Assembly: GCA_029255685.2 (NCBI GenBank)
Contig: CM055318.2
Span: 3,539,001-3,603,000, forward strand
Direction: 5' to 3'
DNA length: 64,000 nucleotides
From: Silene conica
Taxonomy: Eukaryota; Streptophyta; Magnoliopsida; Caryophyllales; Caryophyllaceae
The notes beneath the pieces were generated by a model that saw only the letters and a program-made list of their open reading frames with translations, did no database searches and was not told the origin of the DNA. A program made the position numbers and the translations under genes. Positions 1 through 9,736 of this stretch are shown one piece after another (the first letter of the stretch is position 1; each line of letters begins with the position of its first letter).

Positions 1-2
1 AG

Positions 3-3000
3 AATTTACGCAGTGAAAGACCATATGAAACCATTGCGCCATCTTCACCGTTATACCTTCACCCCTCCGACAGCCCTAGTTTATCGTTAACACAAATTAA
101 ATTTGACGGCGATAATTACGAGTTATGGGCTGATGCAATTAAGAATGGTCTCGATGCAAAGAATAAATTGTCCTTTGTCGAAGGCACCATCACAAAACCA
201 GAATCTGGATCAAGTACCGAAGAGTCTATTGAAGCCGTGGCTTGGCGTCAATGTAATGCCATGGTAAAAGCATGGTTAAGAAACGCCATCGAAACCCGTC
301 TTCATCCAAGTATCACCTTTTCTGGTACTGTTCCCGAGATTTGGAAGGAATTAAAAGAAAGGTACGCCACCGCCAATGCACCACGCGTGCACCAATTAAA
401 AGCCGAACTTAGTGAATGTAGACAAGGAAAGGATGAATCTGTCGTTGAGTATTATACTCGACTCAAGCAAATTTGGGACGAACTCGGAAATTACAGCCGT
501 GTACCCTCTTGTACTTGCGGCTCAGCAACGTTTCTCATAAAAGAGCGCGAGGAAGAAAAAGTTCACCAATTTTTAATGGGATTGGAGACGGCGAAATATG
601 GACACATACGCTCCAATCTACTGATGGAAGATAATGTAACATCGCTAAGTCGTGCTTATGCTCTCGTTTTGCGTGAAGAAAGACACAGGGTAGTGACGAA
701 AGACAAAGACGAAATTATCGAAACTGCCATGGCTGTCCAGACCGTTTCAAATGATGCACAATCTGATGGAGAAGAAATTAAGCCACCTCGATGCACTTAT
801 TGTAAGAAACTGTGGCATACTGAAGAGAAGTGCTACCATAAGCACGGGTTTCCATCAAGGGGCAGAGTACGTGGCGGGAGGCGTGGTGGAAGAGGACAAG
901 GACGCGGAGGTCGTGGTACAGATTATCAAAACGCAAATGCCACATCAAATAACGAGAATGATAGACAACGAGTAGAGCTGACCACGGATGAATTGAGTCT
1001 TTTAAAGACTTTCTTGGCGTCGAAAACAGGTGCTTCTTCTAGTCAAAAATTAACACCAGGTAAATCCCTCAGTAATTGGATGATAGATAGCGGTGCCTCA
1101 CACCATATGACGGGACGACAAGAATTGTTAGAGAATCGACAAAACGGTAGATCATCGACTATTGGTCTACCCAATGGGTCACAGATAATGGCTGATGAAT
1201 ATGGGCTTGTGACCATTAATAATAAATTCGTATTGAAAGACGTATTATACATCCCCTCCTTAACTTGCGATTTAATTTCTGTACAACAATTGATTCGGGA
1301 AAACAATTGTATTGTGACTTTCTTTAATGACCATTGTATTGTGCAGGACCAATCTACGAGGATGAAGATTGGACGAGGTGAGCTTAAGGACGGGGTTTAT
1401 TATTTAAAGAATGATCGAGATGAAATTGCGGCGAAGACTAGTACGAATGGGGAAACACGTCTTTGGCACAAAAGACTCGGTCATCCTTCAGGCAATATTT
1501 TATCTTATTTTTCTCCTTTAGTAGGGTGTGATTTGTCTTGGAATTCTAGTACGGTTTGTGATTCTTGTTGTCGAGCCAAACAAACTCGTTCAAATTTTCA
1601 GTTAAATAAAAAGCGTAGTGATGAATTATTTGCCCTCATTCATTGTGACATTTGGGGTCCTTATCACGCTAAGAGTTTAACTGGAGCACAATATTTTTTG
1701 ACTATTGTTGATGACCGTAGTAGGAGTGTGTGGGTGTATTTGATGAAAGATCGAGGAGAAGTTAGTCAATTGATGATCAATTTCTTTAATATGTCTAAAA
1801 CTCAATATGGTAAACAAGTTAAAATAGTTCAAAGTGATAATGATGGTACGGAATTTTTATCCACTAACATGAGAGACTATTATAGCAAGCATGGGATGAA
1901 ATTCCAAACTAGTAATGTAGATACTCCTCAACAGAACGGGAGAGTTGAAAGGAAACATAGACACATCCTAGAAAAAGCAAGAGCTTTGCGATTTGAGGCA
2001 AATTTACCTATTGGTTTTTGGGGAGAGTGTGTTTTGACTGCTGCTTATTTAATTAATCGGACACCTACACGAATTTTGGATGGAAAAACACCCTACGAAG
2101 TCTTACATAGAGAAAGACCCGGTTTTAGTAATACCCGAGTTTTTGGTAGTTTGTGTTATGCCCATAATAAAGACAAGCCACGCGATAAGTTTAACGAAAG
2201 AGGGAAACGGTGTATGTTTATTGGATATCCACAAAATAAGAAGGGTTGGTTGTTGTATGATTTAAAAAATAAAACTACGTTTGTATCAAGAGATGTGATT
2301 TTCTATGAACACGTTTTCCCTTTCGTTACCAATACCGATGCCATGAAGTCTGTTAATGATGCATCGGGTTTCATTAAGGAGCAGCATATCTCGATTGATA
2401 CCAATGTGGTAGATAGCGTACCTGAAATGGGTACATTGATGGGCACTAATACACCTGATTTGGGTACAGTTCCTGAGGATGAGCATAATACTGTAGTAAG
2501 CAACGAGGAGAGGGACGAAGATGTAGAAATTGTTAGTGATGTTGTCGAAAATGAAGCTGTCGAACAGCTAGGACGAGGAGCTCGACAGAAATTCGAGCCT
2601 TATTGGAAAAGTGACTATGTTTGCAAGTCCACTCAAATAATAAACCCCTGTCCAGCGGCAACTCCAGATCCGTCTTCATCGTCAAAGAAAGGTACTCGCT
2701 ATCCAATAGTTAATTACGTCCATACAAATTGTTTTTCTCAATCTTACAGGAATTTCTTAGCCCAAGTAGATGTCATTCAGGAGCCCACAAATTATTTTGA
2801 GGCTTCCAGGAAACAAGAATGGAAAGATGCCATGGCTGTTGAAGTAAGAGCACTAGAAGCGAATAAAACTTGGGCCGTTGTTGATCTACCCCCAGGAAAA
2901 AGACCCATTGGATGCAAATGGGTCTATAAAGTAAAGTTGAAGGCTGATGGAACACTTGAGCGCTACAAGGCGAGGTTAGTAGCTCAAGGTTATAGTCAAA

Positions 3001-4316
3001 TAGAGGGAGTTGATTATCACGAGACATTCGCGCCGGTCGCAAAAATGACGAGTGTGAGGTGTATTTTAGCCGTGGCTGTTTCGAAGGGATGGACTATTTC
3101 TCAATTAGATGTCAATAATGCATTCTTACATGGAGAATTAGATGAAGAGGTGTATATGCGATTACCACCAGGTTTCGAAGTTCAAGGCGAGAATAAAGTT
3201 TGTAAGTTGCTTAAATCTCTTTATGGTTTAAAGCAAGCTTCTCGGAATTGGTTCGCAAAATTGACTAGCTCATTGACGAGGTATGGTTTTATTCAGTCAT
3301 TGGCTGACTATTCATTGTTTACTTACAATAAAGAGGGAGTATTTCTTGGAATTTTAGTTTATGTTGATGATATGATTATTGTAAGTAACAATGATGAGGC
3401 GAGTATGAGGTTACGGAATTTTCTTGATCGTAGTTTCGGCATCAAAGATTTGGGAAAGCTTAAATATTTTCTGGGGATAGAAGTTGCACATGGACCCGAA
3501 GGACTATTTCTTAGTCAGCGTAAGTATGCTATGGAAATTATCTCAGAAACAGGGTTGAATGGAGCGAAGCCGGTTATGACCCCTATGCAGCCGAATCATG
3601 AACTTGCATTGGCAGATGGTTATCTTCTTCGAGACCCCATGAAGTATAGAAGGTTAGTGGGAAGGTTAATTTATTTAACGATAACCAGGCCGGATTTGGT
3701 ATATTCAGTTCATATTTTATCTCAATTTGTGCATGCTCCGAGAAAAGAACATTTAGATGCCGCTCTGCGTGTCGTTCGTTATATTAAAACTAATCCCGGA
3801 AAAGGAATTGTAATGCGAAAAACGTGTGACTTGACCTTGCAAGGCTATTCCGATTCAGATTACGCAAGTTGTCCGTTATCTAGACGGTCACTTACTGGTT
3901 ATTTTGTCAAATTGGGTCACACACCTTTGTCCTGGAAAGTGAAGAAGCAGTCTACAGTTGCAAAGTCTACAGCAGAAGCTGAATATCGTGCGCTGGCTGG
4001 TTTGACTGGTGAACTTATTTGGATAAAATCCTTTCTCGCCTCTCTTGGAGTTGACCATACTCGTCCTATGAAAATGTATTGCGATAATCAAGCTGCCTTG
4101 CACATTGCAAGGAACCCAGTATTTCATGATCGGACGAAACATATTGAAATAGATTGTCATTTCGTTCGTCATCATCTTGTTAATGGAAATGTTTCAGCTT
4201 CGCATGTACGAAGCAAAGAGCAAATTGCTGATCTGTTTACTAAGGCCCTAGGAGGAGAAGCGTTTACATATCTACAAACCAAGTTGGGAGTCACGTTTCC
4301 GAGCATCTCAACTTGA
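3..4316 (+). CDS. copia gag-pol polyprotein, N-terminus cut by window edge
   Basis: One long reading frame is open from the left edge to a stop at 4314-4316. Landmarks by position: gag homology from about 80; a CCHC-type zinc knuckle near 790-850, followed by an Arg/Gly-rich basic stretch; aspartic protease DSGASHH near 1084; the integrase zinc-binding HKRLGH motif near 1468 with two Cys pairs near 1558-1577; integrase core acidic residues near 1640, 1835 and 1948; reverse transcriptase YVDDM near 3360; RNase H motifs YSDSDYA near 3845 and CDNQAAL near 4080. These catalytic motifs are all recognisable. Proteins of this family are made as one polyprotein and cut by their own protease. This is a transposon gene, not a host gene. 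Confidence 0.95.
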   Translation, partial: NLRSERPYETIAPSSPLYLHPSDSPSLSLTQIKFDGDNYELWADAIKNGLDAKNKLSFVEGTITKPESGSSTEESIEAVAWRQCNAMVKAWLRNAIETRLHPSITFSGTVPEIWKELKERYATANAPRVHQLKAELSECRQGKDESVVEYYTRLKQIWDELGNYSRVPSCTCGSATFLIKEREEEKVHQFLMGLETAKYGHIRSNLLMEDNVTSLSRAYALVLREERHRVVTKDKDEIIETAMAVQTVSNDAQSDGEEIKPPRCTYCKKLWHTEEKCYHKHGFPSRGRVRGGRRGGRGQGRGGRGTDYQNANATSNNENDRQRVELTTDELSLLKTFLASKTGASSSQKLTPGKSLSNWMIDSGASHHMTGRQELLENRQNGRSSTIGLPNGSQIMADEYGLVTINNKFVLKDVLYIPSLTCDLISVQQLIRENNCIVTFFNDHCIVQDQSTRMKIGRGELKDGVYYLKNDRDEIAAKTSTNGETRLWHKRLGHPSGNILSYFSPLVGCDLSWNSSTVCDSCCRAKQTRSNFQLNKKRSDELFALIHCDIWGPYHAKSLTGAQYFLTIVDDRSRSVWVYLMKDRGEVSQLMINFFNMSKTQYGKQVKIVQSDNDGTEFLSTNMRDYYSKHGMKFQTSNVDTPQQNGRVERKHRHILEKARALRFEANLPIGFWGECVLTAAYLINRTPTRILDGKTPYEVLHRERPGFSNTRVFGSLCYAHNKDKPRDKFNERGKRCMFIGYPQNKKGWLLYDLKNKTTFVSRDVIFYEHVFPFVTNTDAMKSVNDASGFIKEQHISIDTNVVDSVPEMGTLMGTNTPDLGTVPEDEHNTVVSNEERDEDVEIVSDVVENEAVEQLGRGARQKFEPYWKSDYVCKSTQIINPCPAATPDPSSSSKKGTRYPIVNYVHTNCFSQSYRNFLAQVDVIQEPTNYFEASRKQEWKDAMAVEVRALEANKTWAVVDLPPGKRPIGCKWVYKVKLKADGTLERYKARLVAQGYSQIEGVDYHETFAPVAKMTSVRCILAVAVSKGWTISQLDVNNAFLHGELDEEVYMRLPPGFEVQGENKVCKLLKSLYGLKQASRNWFAKLTSSLTRYGFIQSLADYSLFTYNKEGVFLGILVYVDDMIIVSNNDEASMRLRNFLDRSFGIKDLGKLKYFLGIEVAHGPEGLFLSQRKYAMEIISETGLNGAKPVMTPMQPNHELALADGYLLRDPMKYRRLVGRLIYLTITRPDLVYSVHILSQFVHAPRKEHLDAALRVVRYIKTNPGKGIVMRKTCDLTLQGYSDSDYASCPLSRRSLTGYFVKLGHTPLSWKVKKQSTVAKSTAEAEYRALAGLTGELIWIKSFLASLGVDHTRPMKMYCDNQAALHIARNPVFHDRTKHIEIDCHFVRHHLVNGNVSASHVRSKEQIADLFTKALGGEAFTYLQTKLGVTFPSIST

Positions 4317-4326
4317 GAGGGAGTAT

Positions 4327-4560
4327 TGAGATTATGGCAAGTAGATATGCATTATAATAATTTATTATAACAAGTCATTGAGTTGTATTAGGTTACACTT
4401 AATTGATAAGCCTTAGGAATAGGAAAGTAGTATGCTGATAAGAGTAGGAAAGTAAGATGTATAAATATGGCATCTTGTACTCGTTTATTATTCATTCAAT
4501 TTTACAGTAATACAATCTTTCCCAAAACTCAAGTTCTTTAATTAGTGTCTAATCTAACCA
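4327..4560 (+). repeat. 3' LTR of the copia element
   Basis: The LTR starts with TGAGATTA directly after the purine tract and ends near TAATCTAACCA, a near-inverted match of the start, giving the usual TG...CA ends. A TATA-type box (TATAAATA) lies at about 4460. Length is about 234 bp, short for a copia LTR. The right boundary is approximate because the 5' LTR and the target duplication partner are not in the window. Confidence 0.8.
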
Positions 4561-6150
4561 TGCATTAACTCATGCCCACCCTCAATAACAATAAGAATGT
4601 CTTCCAAGATAATGATAAGGTAGACCCATTTCAATGAAAAGACTATTGAACTAAAAGCCATCATTCATAGCATGCACCTCTATAATCTATTATCCTTCGT
4701 ACATATAAAAAAAATGATTAAATATTGAGAAAGGGATGGGGAAGTAGGAAAATGAAAGAAGAATTCATCACAATCCAATTATAAATGAGTTAATTAATTA
4801 TCCAATGAATTATTAGTTGAGTAGTGCATTTTCAAGTTCTTAAAGAAAATGAGATGATTTTATTACATGGTATATTTATATTATACTTCTTATTAATTTA
4901 ACTTAAGTTTAGACTCGGTAAACAGGCCAACTAGTTATTAAAAACATAATTAAATAGCATTTTTTCGAGAAAACTACGTAACAAATGATATCTCTTTAGT
5001 TAATTTATCGAGTAAATGAAAACAAAATTTTCAATAAATCAAAATAAAAGAAAGTGTTATTGTTAATTCAGTTTTTCGTGTGAGTGTGACAGTAGGCTAC
5101 AGCCTACAGATTAATAAACTAATTGTGAAAATATTTACAATATATTTTTAGCGGATTTCAAACATAAACAGATCATTTTAATCATAATTAGTTAAAATAT
5201 TGTAAATTTTACCATATCTAGGCCATTTATGTGTGTCATCAGCACACATTAGAAAAATCGTTGTTAATTTATCTAATTAAATTTCAATTTTTTTTATTTA
5301 AGATGACAAGGAAATAACAACTAAATAAATTAGACATCAATTAATTCTTTTAGTAGTAATTTAATGAATGATTAAAATGTTAATTTAATTTGAATCAATT
5401 AGTTAAACACCTTTTAAGTAATTCCCACTAGACTCCAATCACAATCATAGAGTAGATAACCATAATAAAAAGTTGTTAAATCATGGCTTAAAGTGGACAA
5501 TTTTTAGGTGGGATGTCCATGTTGATGATGTTCTTCTTGTCATGCCCGTGATCTACATCCCCATTATTCCACTCTCCTCATCTCTTTATCTTCCTCTTAT
5601 CTTGCATTTTAGTGCCATCATCATTTATTCATAATCATTTTATCAAATACTTGCTCCGTTTTGATCATTTGTTAACCTATTTTATTTATTCGTGTCCTAT
5701 CCGTATATTTCTGATACATAAAATAATCTTTTACATTCATTATTATCCACCTGTCATCCAATACAAATTAGGATATTTCAATTAAATGATTATGTCATTT
5801 TACTTTATTCTTTTTGAAAAAAAACAAAGATAAACAATTAACTGAAATCGCGGAAACATCAACATCATTCTTCTTTTTTAATTCCCAAACGCAATTATAA
5901 AAGAAGGTCAAGTGTATAATCTCATAAGTTTTGAAAATAACAAGCTAGAGTGAAAAAGAATCAAAACCCTTTTAATTGTATGCTCATTTTCTCCTTCTCT
6001 ACTAATTTCACACTTTACAAATCGAAATTTTGTCGAGTTTACAAATTATTATGAAGTTTTTACATTTAATACGATTTTCCCTGGCAAAGGAAGGGTTAGT
6101 ATATCTCGAGAATCCTCCCTTTGCAAGGTTGATCGTTTAATCATCAAATA
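4561..6150. other. AT-rich intergenic region
   Basis: No coding, RNA or repeat signal was found that I can support. The sequence is strongly AT-rich. The last few hundred bases may contain the promoter and leader of the small gene starting at 6390. Confidence 0.6.
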
Positions 6151-6241
6151 CTCCCTCCTATTCTACATAAAGGTCTCATTGTTTGAATATATGGGTGCAG
6201 TATTTTAATAATATGAGACTTTTATGTAGAATAAGAGGGAG
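6151..6241. mobile_element. Stowaway-like MITE (Tc1/Mariner)
   Basis: The 91-bp element begins CTCCCTCCTATTCTACATAA and ends with the inverted match, with arms of about 28 bp and TGAGAC at the inner end. It is flanked by TA on both sides (6149-6150 and 6242-6243), as Stowaway elements are. It lies about 150 bp upstream of the start codon of the small gene at 6390, so it may be in its leader intron or promoter. Confidence 0.88.
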
Positions 6242-6389
6242 TAATATTTTTCCTCAGCAAATTGTTTACACTTTAAAATTTTCCCTCTAACTCGACAAAT
6301 TGTTTACATTTTTAAAGTATTATTTACTAACGTAATTTTGATATTGTATTTAATTTGCAGGTAATTAATTTGTTGTAAAAATACAAAAA

Positions 6390-6674
6390 ATGGAGAATAA
6401 TGAAGGAACAATGAGAGTAGAAATTCCAAGAGCAAAAGAGATACAAACTAGTCCAAGAGGTTCAAGCCATGGGTTAACTAGACAACCAAGTAATGGAAGT
6501 AGCAAAGGCAATTGTCTATGCTCACCAACGACCCATGCCGGGTCGTTCCGATGTCGTCTTCATCGGGCTCCGAGCTTTCAAAGAACCAAGAGCATCGACC
6601 GGTCGACTACGACATGTTCTAAGACGGGCACTTCCGATGATAGTAGTAACTCTAATTTTATACAAGCTCAGTAA
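6390..6674 (+). CDS. small serine-rich-like plant protein
   Basis: The frame encodes 94 residues. The core CLCSPTTHAGSFRCRLHR (about residues 43-60) is the signature of a small plant-only family annotated as 'serine-rich protein-related'; its biochemical role is not known. Three spaced Cys and a His could bind metal, but that is inference. Flanks are rich in Ser, Thr, Arg and Gly; no signal peptide or membrane segment is seen. The ATG at 6390 is the first in frame. A pyrimidine/AT-rich stretch ending TTTGCAG at 6360 looks like a 3' splice site, so a 5'-UTR intron is plausible. The region is more GC-rich than its surroundings, which supports a real exon. Single-exon coding and expression are not proven. 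Confidence 0.78.
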   Translation: MENNEGTMRVEIPRAKEIQTSPRGSSHGLTRQPSNGSSKGNCLCSPTTHAGSFRCRLHRAPSFQRTKSIDRSTTTCSKTGTSDDSSNSNFIQAQ

Positions 6675-8923
6675 TATAATTGATCATATTAATGACATTA
6701 TCTTACATTATATTATATTTGGTTATAATATTTCCTACGTTTTAATTTGTGGAATATATTTATTATTTATGTTTTAATTTGTGGAATAATTGATGAACAA
6801 GATCGCTAAATTGATCGTGGTTCTTTTTAATATTCAATATACTAGGTTTCATGCTCGGGCGTTGCCCGGTTAAGACCGTAATAGTGGCTTTTAAGTAGAT
6901 CTCGCACAATTACCTCGATCCGAATAACTCAACAACCACACCGAGGAGCTGCACAACATAACCCGTAATTCGAATTGTCCTAAATTAATATGATTCAATC
7001 CAAATATTTATTGTTGCACACCGACCATTATCCAAAAGAAATTGATAATAATAGAACTTAATATGACACGGCCGACCCGATTTGACCCACATACTTGCTA
7101 ACCCGGAATTAACAACTTGAAATAATCTAACTCAAACAGAACCCAACTCGATTTGAATCTGGGCCAGTTGACTCGTTTTTCAGGTTAACTTGCATGAATC
7201 TATAAGATGTTTAAAAGGTTTTTTGTAGAGAAATTATTTACTTGTGCTTTGGTCGCTTTGTGCGATTAATGTTATTACCCTTTTTCAAATTATACATTAC
7301 GAAATTGGCATGATTAAAATCACCCGTAAAACTATGGGGCATATAATTTACTATGTCTAAATCACTTGTTTACCTCTTATATATTCTTCGTGAATTGTAT
7401 TTTATTCAAAGATAAACATTATCATAAGTAGGATTTATTTTGACTACAATTGTAGTTTGTAATCAGTTTAATTTAAATAAAATAATATTCTTAACTTATA
7501 AATGATTATAAATATTTAAATGAATGAGTAGTCATTGGTAAATATTTATCTTCTGTGTCAATAAAACTTGGAATCATAATTTTATTACTTTGATTACCGT
7601 ACATGAAATACGCAATAGCAAGTATAAGCTCACTCATTTAATGTCTTTATGTTAGTATTCTTATACTCCGTATCTTTTTAGTACTCTTTGACGATCTTGT
7701 ATATATTTTTTTACATAAGTAAGCTCTTTGATAGGTACTCTTTTATATTATTTCATTCTAAGATCCGCCAATTATGATTATAGGACCTTTGATTAGTTTT
7801 GATAAGCTTTTTTTTTATCAACCTTCTACTTTAATACTCTTTAATTTGATTAGTACCCTCATAATATTAGTGCATACATGATACACATGCACAAGGCGAC
7901 TTTTTTTAGAAAGAAAATCACTCCATTAATAAATAGTCATACGACATCGATATCTACAATATGCTCTTTGATTAACTCTCTACTTTAGTACTCTCATGGT
8001 ATTCGTGCATACTAATCGATAACTCTTTAATGACTTGCGTAGATTAACAAAGTACCCTCCTCCTTAAGGTGATCGACATTTTTTTCGTTCCTCTGTTTGA
8101 TGGCTCCTCATTCATCCATGCACCATTTATAAGCCTCTTATTTCTCTCTCTATTTGTCACTCAAAGGCCTTGTCTTTGCTCCAAGTACCCTCTTTCCTTT
8201 ATCTATTTTAAAAAATTGGATATGTGTATTTGCATATTATTATTTCTACTCGAAGGGGAGGGGTAATTCATAATGTAAGGAGATGGAGGTCTAATACTTT
8301 CATGCTAGCAAATACATATATCCAATTTCTTAAAATTGTGTAGTTATTTGGTGGATGATGGTGGTTGATCGATAAGGTTGCTGACCATTGTCTTTAGTTT
8401 GCAGTACGTCATCTTATAGGCTGGTCTATTATTACTACTACACATAATCCCCGGTGTTGTCATTTTTTGAGAAGTTGTACAAATAGTTTGAAATTAAAGT
8501 GCTTTTTCGGTTACAATTTGTTTTTACAATCCAATCTGTTATCGGTCTTAGAAGACCTTGAAGCATGCATGTTGTGGGAATACTCAATTGATGAGAACGC
8601 GGTTTTCATAAAGCTGGAACCGTGGATCGATTAAATTTTAAATGCTTACATAATTACACAATTGTTTGAGTATAGATCAGAAAGAAGCTAACCCCTCTAA
8701 TCTCACCTACAACAAATCTAGCAAACGAAAGCAAAAGGCTATAACTTTGGTGGACAAAATTCCCCGAAAGCGTCCACGAAAGGGACTAAAGATTACAGAA
8801 AAAGAGCAGTGAATTTGTTGACATGATTATCCGAGCTCCGACTAATATATTGCAAAGAATGCAGCGATTGTTGCTTCTTAATCTTCAATAGAACTTGTGA
8901 TCTGCGGATTCACGCCAGCCTTA

Positions 8924-9197
8924 CTACTTGTCTTCTACAAGGGTAGATGTAATCCAGTCGGTAGCCAATGTTTGAACATCGGACTCGGTGTAAGGAGACA
9001 GAAAAAAGGGTGTCACAGAAACCTAATAATGAAACCAAAACCACAGCAATTCAGCAATGACAGGTATCAAATTCGACATTTGAACAAATGAAAAGCAGCA
9101 GTAGTAGGGTTTGCCCTAAAAAATTTCAACTTACGAAATTGTTTTCAAGTGCTATAATTGAATCATCGTCGACTTCTTCATGTTCCTTGTCAAGAAA
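8924..9197 (-). pseudogene. captured 3' end of an unidentified spliced gene
   Basis: Two exons in phase are visible on the minus strand. The first, 9197-9135, follows CAG and ends before GTAAGT; it encodes 21 residues beginning FLDKEHEEVDDD. The second, 9022-8924, follows TTAG and encodes 32 residues (VSVTPFF...TLVEDK) to a TAG stop. The intron is 112 bp with good splice sites. Nothing coding was found upstream, so only the C-terminal 53 residues and what looks like a 3' UTR down to about 8640 are present. I do not recognise the parent protein. Position inside a Helitron makes gene capture the likeliest origin. It could instead be the remains of a host gene disrupted in place. Confidence 0.6.
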
Positions 9198-9520
9198 CTG
9201 TAATGAAGACTCAAATATATAAGTTAATCGATACAGAGATTTTAAATTATATAACATGAAAAATATGGAATGAAAAATATAATCAGTCATGATAGAGGAG
9301 GTATAATGAGGCTTATATAGTACAAACTGAAATAGATAAAATATAGATAAATATATATATAGGAATATGAGGACTTAGGAGTTCTATATTTATCAATACA
9401 TTTATTTATACTTTTAATTAAATAAGTGAAGGAAATTAGGAAAAGAACAAATTATAACATAACTCTACGATAGCCAAAACTCCTAGTTTATAATCACTTA
9501 TTTTATTAATTAATTCAATC

Positions 9521-9735
9521 ATTATCCAACTGATATTTTATTACTATTTAATTATCTTTTCTTTATATACTTAATTTATTTAACTAAACTAATAGCCAAT
9601 TTAATCGTTCTAAAAACAATAATTATCCAACTGATATTTTATTACTATTTAATTATTTTTTATTTATATACTTAATTTATTTAAACAAAGTAATAACCAA
9701 TGAAATCGCTTCAAAAGTTCTTCTTTTAAGTATAT
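9521..9735. repeat. tandem duplication at the 5' end of Helitron B
   Basis: A block starting ATTATCCAACTGATATTTTA occurs at 9521 and again at 9622, period about 101 bp. The second copy runs into the element's 5' terminal sequence (TTCTTCTTTTAAGTATATA in plus orientation). Helitron A shows the same habit with four copies. Confidence 0.8.
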
Positions 9736-9736
9736 A

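Larger units (their letters stand above)
1..4560 (+). mobile_element. Ty1/copia LTR retrotransposon, 5' end outside window
   Basis: This is a Ty1/copia (Pseudoviridae-type) element. The order of parts is gag, zinc knuckle, protease, integrase, reverse transcriptase, RNase H, which is the copia order with integrase before RT. A purine-rich tract (about 4314-4326) precedes a short 3' LTR. The 5' LTR and primer-binding site lie left of the window, so age cannot be judged by comparing LTRs. The coding part looks whole, which points to a fairly recent insertion. The clade within copia is not settled; the short LTR and gag type would fit an Ale/Retrofit-like lineage, but that is inference. Confidence 0.96.
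6842..9736 (-). mobile_element. Helitron B, non-autonomous, outer element
   Basis: Read on the minus strand, the 3' end is a GC hairpin (6854-6870) followed by eight bases and CTAG (6842-6845), with host A at 6841. The 5' end of this family, seen whole in Helitron A, begins TCAATATATATACTTAAAAG. Here the matching sequence runs up to 9736 and stops short of the final TC, because Helitron A is inserted there. The missing TATTGA (plus strand) lies at 20052-20057, beyond Helitron A. No Rep/helicase gene is present. It carries two exons of a captured gene (8924-9197) and a 5' subterminal tandem duplication (9521-9735). Confidence 0.72.
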
